The notes under the pieces: model-generated
The model's database searches: none
The model's input: only the letters and a program-made list of their open reading frames with translations
What the model was told of the DNA's origin: nothing
NCBI GenBank assembly: GCA_007120575.1
Contig: SKNJ01000252.1
Location: forward strand, 1-9,882
DNA length: 9,882 bases
Direction: 5' to 3'
From: Thioalkalivibrio sp.
Lineage (GTDB): Bacteria > Pseudomonadota > Gammaproteobacteria > Ectothiorhodospirales > Ectothiorhodospiraceae
Position numbers and translations under genes: made by a program
Shown here: piece by piece, positions 6,906-9,882 of the stretch
Position numbering within the stretch: the stretch's first letter is position 1
Layout of the letters: each line of letters starts with the position of its first letter

Positions 6906-7954
6906 TCCGGCCCGCGCGCAGGCTCCCGGCGGAATGGGAACCGCAGGGCGCGGTCCAGCTGACCTGGCCGCATGCGGACACCGACTGGGGTCCGGTGCTG
7001 GATGCTGTCCAGCCGGTATTCGCCATCATCGCCGCGACGATCAGCCGCTTCGAGCCGGTCATCATCGTCGCGCGCGACCCCGAACACATCGAGGAGATCT
7101 CCAGCTTTCTGACCGCGACCGAGATCCGTCCGGACCGGCTGTGGTTCGCGCTCGCGCCCAGCAACGACACCTGGGCCCGCGATCACGGGGCGATCACCGT
7201 CTTCGAGGGTGACCGCCCGCACCTGCTGGACTTCACCTTCAATGGCTGGGGCGGCAAGTACCCCGCCGAGCTGGACGATGCGATCACCCGTGCGCTGGCC
7301 GCCCAGGGCGTGTTCGGGGCCTGCGTCCCGGAGCCGACGGGGCTCGTGCTGGAAGGGGGTTCCATCGAAAGCGACGGGGACGGCACCCTGCTTACCACTA
7401 CGCGCTGCCTGCTCTCCGGCACCCGCAATCCCGATCTGGATCGTGCGGGGCTGACGCGGCGACTGGGCGAATTGCTGGGGGCACAACGGATCCTGTGGCT
7501 TGAACACGGGGCACTGGAGGGCGACGACACCGATGCCCACATCGACACACTCGCCCGCTTCTGCACCCGTGACACCATAGCCTACGTCCAGTGCGACGAT
7601 CCGCAGGACCCGCATTACCCCGAACTACAGGCGATGGAGCAGGAGCTCCGAGACCTGCGCCAAACGTCGGGCGAGCCCTACCGACTGATCCCGCTCCCGT
7701 GGCCGGCACCCATCGTCGAGGGCGGCCGAAGGCTCGCCGCCACCTATGCGAATTTCCTGGTTCTGAACGGTGCCGTACTCCTCCCGGTCTACCGTGATCC
7801 CGCCGATCGCGCCGCCCGCGAGCGTCTCGCCGGGGCCTTTCCGGGGCGCGAGGTGGTAGAAATCGACTGCCGGGCGATCATTCGTCAGGGTGGCAGCCTG
7901 CATTGCCTGACCATGCAGTACCCAGCGGCCGCCCTTGGCATCCCTCAGGAGTAA
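6902..7954 (+). CDS. aguA: Agmatine deiminase
   Basis: The 350-residue protein belongs to the agmatine deiminase / peptidylarginine-deiminase-like family and should convert agmatine to N-carbamoylputrescine plus ammonia in the cytoplasm. Visible catalytic landmarks are NDTWARDHG with D94, VLEGGSIESDGDGTLLTT with E151, DTDAHIDTLARF with H213, and the nucleophile in GGSLHC at C335. The N-terminal LPAEWEPQGAVQLTWPH is also family-typical. The start is GTG at 6902, overlapping the stop of the upstream gene as GTGA. No strong Shine-Dalgarno is seen, so coupling is likely. The next gene encodes the enzyme for the following step, which supports agmatine over a peptidyl-arginine substrate. Small departures from the usual motifs (RDHGAI where RDxGP is common, DAHID where DGHVD is common) fit the shorter family branch. 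Confidence 0.93.
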   Translation: MIRPARRLPAEWEPQGAVQLTWPHADTDWGPVLDAVQPVFAIIAATISRFEPVIIVARDPEHIEEISSFLTATEIRPDRLWFALAPSNDTWARDHGAITVFEGDRPHLLDFTFNGWGGKYPAELDDAITRALAAQGVFGACVPEPTGLVLEGGSIESDGDGTLLTTTRCLLSGTRNPDLDRAGLTRRLGELLGAQRILWLEHGALEGDDTDAHIDTLARFCTRDTIAYVQCDDPQDPHYPELQAMEQELRDLRQTSGEPYRLIPLPWPAPIVEGGRRLAATYANFLVLNGAVLLPVYRDPADRAARERLAGAFPGREVVEIDCRAIIRQGGSLHCLTMQYPAAALGIPQE

Positions 7955-7968
7955 CCGATCCTCTGCCC

Positions 7969-8871
7969 ATGACTCGCCCCTCCCTGCCCGTAGCCCTGAT
8001 CCAGCACCGCGATGCCGGCAGCGTCGAGACCAACCTCGATGCCAGCGCGCGCGCGGTGGCCGAGGCCGCTCGCGACGGTGCCCGCCTGGTGGTGCTGGCG
8101 GAACTGCACACCGGCCCCTACTTCTGTCAGACCGAAGATCCCGCGACCTTCGACCGCGCCGAACCGATCCCCGGTCCGGCCAGTGAACGTCTGTCCGCCA
8201 TCGCGCGGGACAACGGCGTGGTGCTGGTGGCCTCGCTGTTCGAACGCCGCGCGGCCGGCCTGTACCACAACACCGCGGTGGTTTTCGAGACGGACGGACG
8301 CCTGGCAGGGCGCTACCGCAAGATGCACATCCCCGACGACCCGGGCTACTACGAGAAGTACTACTTCACGCCGGGGGATACCGGGTTCGTCCCGATCGCC
8401 ACCTCGGCGGGCCGCCTCGGCGTGCTGGTCTGCTGGGACCAGTGGTATCCCGAGGCCGCGCGGATCATGGCGCTATCGGGCGCACAGATGCTGATCTACC
8501 CCACCGCGATCGGCTACGATCCCCAGGACACCCTCGCCGAGCAGGCCCGCCAGCGCGAGGCCTGGATCACCGTCCAGCGCGGGCACGCGGTCGCCAACAA
8601 CCTGCCGGTGCTGGCCTGCAACCGCACCGGGGAGGAACCGGATCCGTCCGGAAACAGCGCCGGGGCACAATTCTGGGGCTCCAGTTTTGTCGCCGGGCCA
8701 CAGGGCGAGATGCTGGCACGGGCCGACGAGGATGCGCCGGCAATCCTGCATGCAACCCTGGATCCCGCGCGGGTCGAGGCCGTGCGCCGCCAATGGCCAT
8801 TCCTGCGCGACCGACGCATCGACGCCTACGGCCCGATCCTGCGGCGCTACATCGATCCCGAACCGGACTGA
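7969..8871 (+). CDS. aguB: N-carbamoylputrescine amidase
   Basis: The 300-residue protein is a nitrilase-superfamily amidohydrolase that splits N-carbamoylputrescine into putrescine, carbon dioxide and ammonia, completing the route begun by the gene 14 bases upstream. The Glu-Lys-Cys catalytic triad is intact: E45 in LAELHTGPYF, K118 in RYRKMHIPDDPGYYEKYYF, and C155 in LVCWDQWYPEAARIMAL. The DDPGYYEKYYFTPGD stretch is typical of this subgroup. The ATG at 7969 gives the usual N-terminus (PVALIQHRD). AGGAG at 7947-7951 overlaps the end of the preceding gene but lies 17 bases from that ATG, rather far. No better start codon lies between. A beta-alanine-type or other carbamoyl amidase is the alternative, but the pairing with agmatine deiminase makes the assignment firm. 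Confidence 0.94.
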   Translation: MTRPSLPVALIQHRDAGSVETNLDASARAVAEAARDGARLVVLAELHTGPYFCQTEDPATFDRAEPIPGPASERLSAIARDNGVVLVASLFERRAAGLYHNTAVVFETDGRLAGRYRKMHIPDDPGYYEKYYFTPGDTGFVPIATSAGRLGVLVCWDQWYPEAARIMALSGAQMLIYPTAIGYDPQDTLAEQARQREAWITVQRGHAVANNLPVLACNRTGEEPDPSGNSAGAQFWGSSFVAGPQGEMLARADEDAPAILHATLDPARVEAVRRQWPFLRDRRIDAYGPILRRYIDPEPD

Positions 8872-8885
8872 CCGGCCCGGGCCGG
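8872..8885. repeat. 14-bp perfect palindrome after aguB
   Basis: CCGGCCCGGGCCGG begins immediately after the aguB stop codon. It is followed by a small GGGT-GGGA-ACCC hairpin (8885-8896). There is no T-run, so an intrinsic terminator is not indicated. It covers the place where the -35 box of the TATAAT promoter at 8898 would lie, so it could be an operator for mfd. Confidence 0.45.
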
Positions 8886-8897
8886 GGTGGGAACCCG

Positions 8898-8903
8898 TAT
8901 AAT
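8898..8903 (+). promoter_or_regulatory. Consensus -10 box upstream of mfd
   Basis: TATAAT is a perfect sigma-70 -10 hexamer 35 bases before the mfd ATG, in an otherwise very GC-rich stretch. Transcription would start near 8910, leaving a leader of about 29 bases. The -35 position 17 bases upstream reads GCCCGG, far from consensus, and no TG extension is present. Confidence 0.45.
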
Positions 8904-8938
8904 GCCGAGCCCTTTCATCCTCGACCGCAGTACTTTGA

Positions 8939-9882
8939 ATGTCCGAGCAACGGCGTAATCCGCTACAACCGGGGCGTTTCCCCGGCGACGGCTTCCAGAT
9001 CTGGACCGGGCTAAATGCCTCGGCCGCGACGCTTGCGCTGGCCCGCAGTGGCGCCGGCCAGGCACGCCCGCTCCTGGTCATCACCGAATCCAACGAGACC
9101 GCCGACCGCTGGCAGGAAGAGTGGGAGTTCTTCGCCAACGACCGCGACCTGCCCCTGCTGCGTCTGCCGGACTGGGAAACCCTGCCGTTCGATGTCTTCT
9201 CCCCGCACGAGGACATCATCTCCGAACGCTTGCGCACGCTGTACCAGTTGCCGGGGCTGGAACGCGGCATCGTGCTGATGCCGGTTTCGACCCTGATGCA
9301 ACGACTGCCGCCACGCGACTGGCTGACCACCCAGGGGCTCTCGCTGCAGACCGGCCAGCGCCTGGACCGCATGACCCTGCGCGAGAACCTCACCGAGTCC
9401 GGTTACAACGCGGTACAACAGGTGATCAGCCATGGCGAATTCGCTGCCCGCGGGGAGATCCTGGACCTGTTCCCGATGGGCGCGGACGAACCCGTACGGA
9501 TCGAGTTCCTGGATGACGAGATCGACTCCCTGCGGCGCTTCGACCCCGAGTCGCAGCGCTCCACAGAGAAGGTCGAGCGCCTGGAGATCCTGCCCAGCCA
9601 CGAATTCCCGCTGAACGACACCTCTATCAGCGAGTTCCGGACCCGCTACCGGGCGCACTTCTCCGGCGACCCGTCCAGCCATCCGGTCTACCGCGACATC
9701 AGCGAGGGGCTGGTCCCGCCGGGCATAGAGGCCTACCTGCCGCTGTTCTTCGAGGGCATGGATACGGTGTTCGACTACTGCGCCGGGGCACAGGTGGTGC
9801 AGGTTGGCAACATCGCCGGCGCGGCCGAGGAGTTCGCGCAGGAGATCCGCGACCGCTTCGAGCAACTCGGCCACCAGCATGA
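8939..9882 (+). CDS. mfd: Transcription-repair coupling factor, N-terminal part
   Basis: The open frame from ATG 8939 runs off the right edge after 314 complete codons. The full protein is usually about 1150 residues. Mfd is a DNA translocase that removes stalled RNA polymerase from damaged DNA and recruits the UvrA/UvrB excision machinery. The visible part is the UvrB-like N-terminal module that contacts UvrA. It shows LPDWETLPFDVFSPHEDIISERL (77-98), TLYQLPGLERG (100-110), ISHGEFAARGEILDLFPMG (163-181), EFLDDEIDSLRRFDPESQRS (189-208) and LPSHEFP (218-224), all close to E. coli Mfd. The RNA-polymerase-binding and helicase domains lie beyond the window. A TATAAT box lies 35 bases upstream. 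No clear Shine-Dalgarno precedes the ATG. UvrB itself is excluded because it carries a Walker A motif near its N-terminus, absent here. Confidence 0.96.
   Translation, partial: MSEQRRNPLQPGRFPGDGFQIWTGLNASAATLALARSGAGQARPLLVITESNETADRWQEEWEFFANDRDLPLLRLPDWETLPFDVFSPHEDIISERLRTLYQLPGLERGIVLMPVSTLMQRLPPRDWLTTQGLSLQTGQRLDRMTLRENLTESGYNAVQQVISHGEFAARGEILDLFPMGADEPVRIEFLDDEIDSLRRFDPESQRSTEKVERLEILPSHEFPLNDTSISEFRTRYRAHFSGDPSSHPVYRDISEGLVPPGIEAYLPLFFEGMDTVFDYCAGAQVVQVGNIAGAAEEFAQEIRDRFEQLGHQH

Noticed and set aside
8473..9393. A 306-codon minus-strand frame across the aguB-mfd junction
   Set aside because: It is antisense to two clear genes and shows no domain.

Overview
The window is high-GC, densely packed chromosomal DNA of gammaproteobacterial character. 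The Lol system, an E. coli-like Mfd N-terminus and the comEC / DUF2062 / lolD / lolC-type neighbourhood all point that way. A Chromatiales- or Ectothiorhodospiraceae-like host is my guess, not something the sequence proves. I see no insertion sequence, prophage, CRISPR array, tRNA or rRNA. This looks like core genome, not an accessory island, and I found no clear candidate for a new multi-gene system. The points worth following up are smaller ones.

Left part, minus strand. Positions 1-340 hold no gene, but contain several inverted repeats and a possible leftward promoter at the edge. Next come mtnA (methionine salvage; stop at 341, start at 1387) and comEC (DNA-uptake channel; 1368-3767). The end of comEC overlaps the start of mtnA by 20 bases, so the two are probably co-transcribed. 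The channel domain of ComEC is well conserved, but its C-terminal metallo-beta-lactamase-like domain lacks nearly all the expected metal-binding residues.

Middle. A DUF2062 membrane protein gene (3812-4423, plus strand) diverges from comEC with only 44 bases between start codons, and converges on lolD. lolD (4475-5191, minus) overlaps by 8 bases the single LolC/LolE-family gene upstream of it (5184-6434, minus). Together they encode the ATPase and membrane subunit of the inner-membrane lipoprotein-release transporter. The membrane protein mixes LolC-like and LolE-like features and no second paralogue is present here, so it may be a LolF-type subunit.

Right part, plus strand. A small exported protein of unknown function (6555-6905) overlaps agmatine deiminase (6902-7954) by 4 bases. 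N-carbamoylputrescine amidase follows (7969-8871). These two enzymes form a two-step agmatine-to-putrescine pathway. After a 67-base gap with a perfect 14-bp palindrome and a TATAAT box, mfd (transcription-repair coupling factor) begins at 8939 and runs off the right edge.
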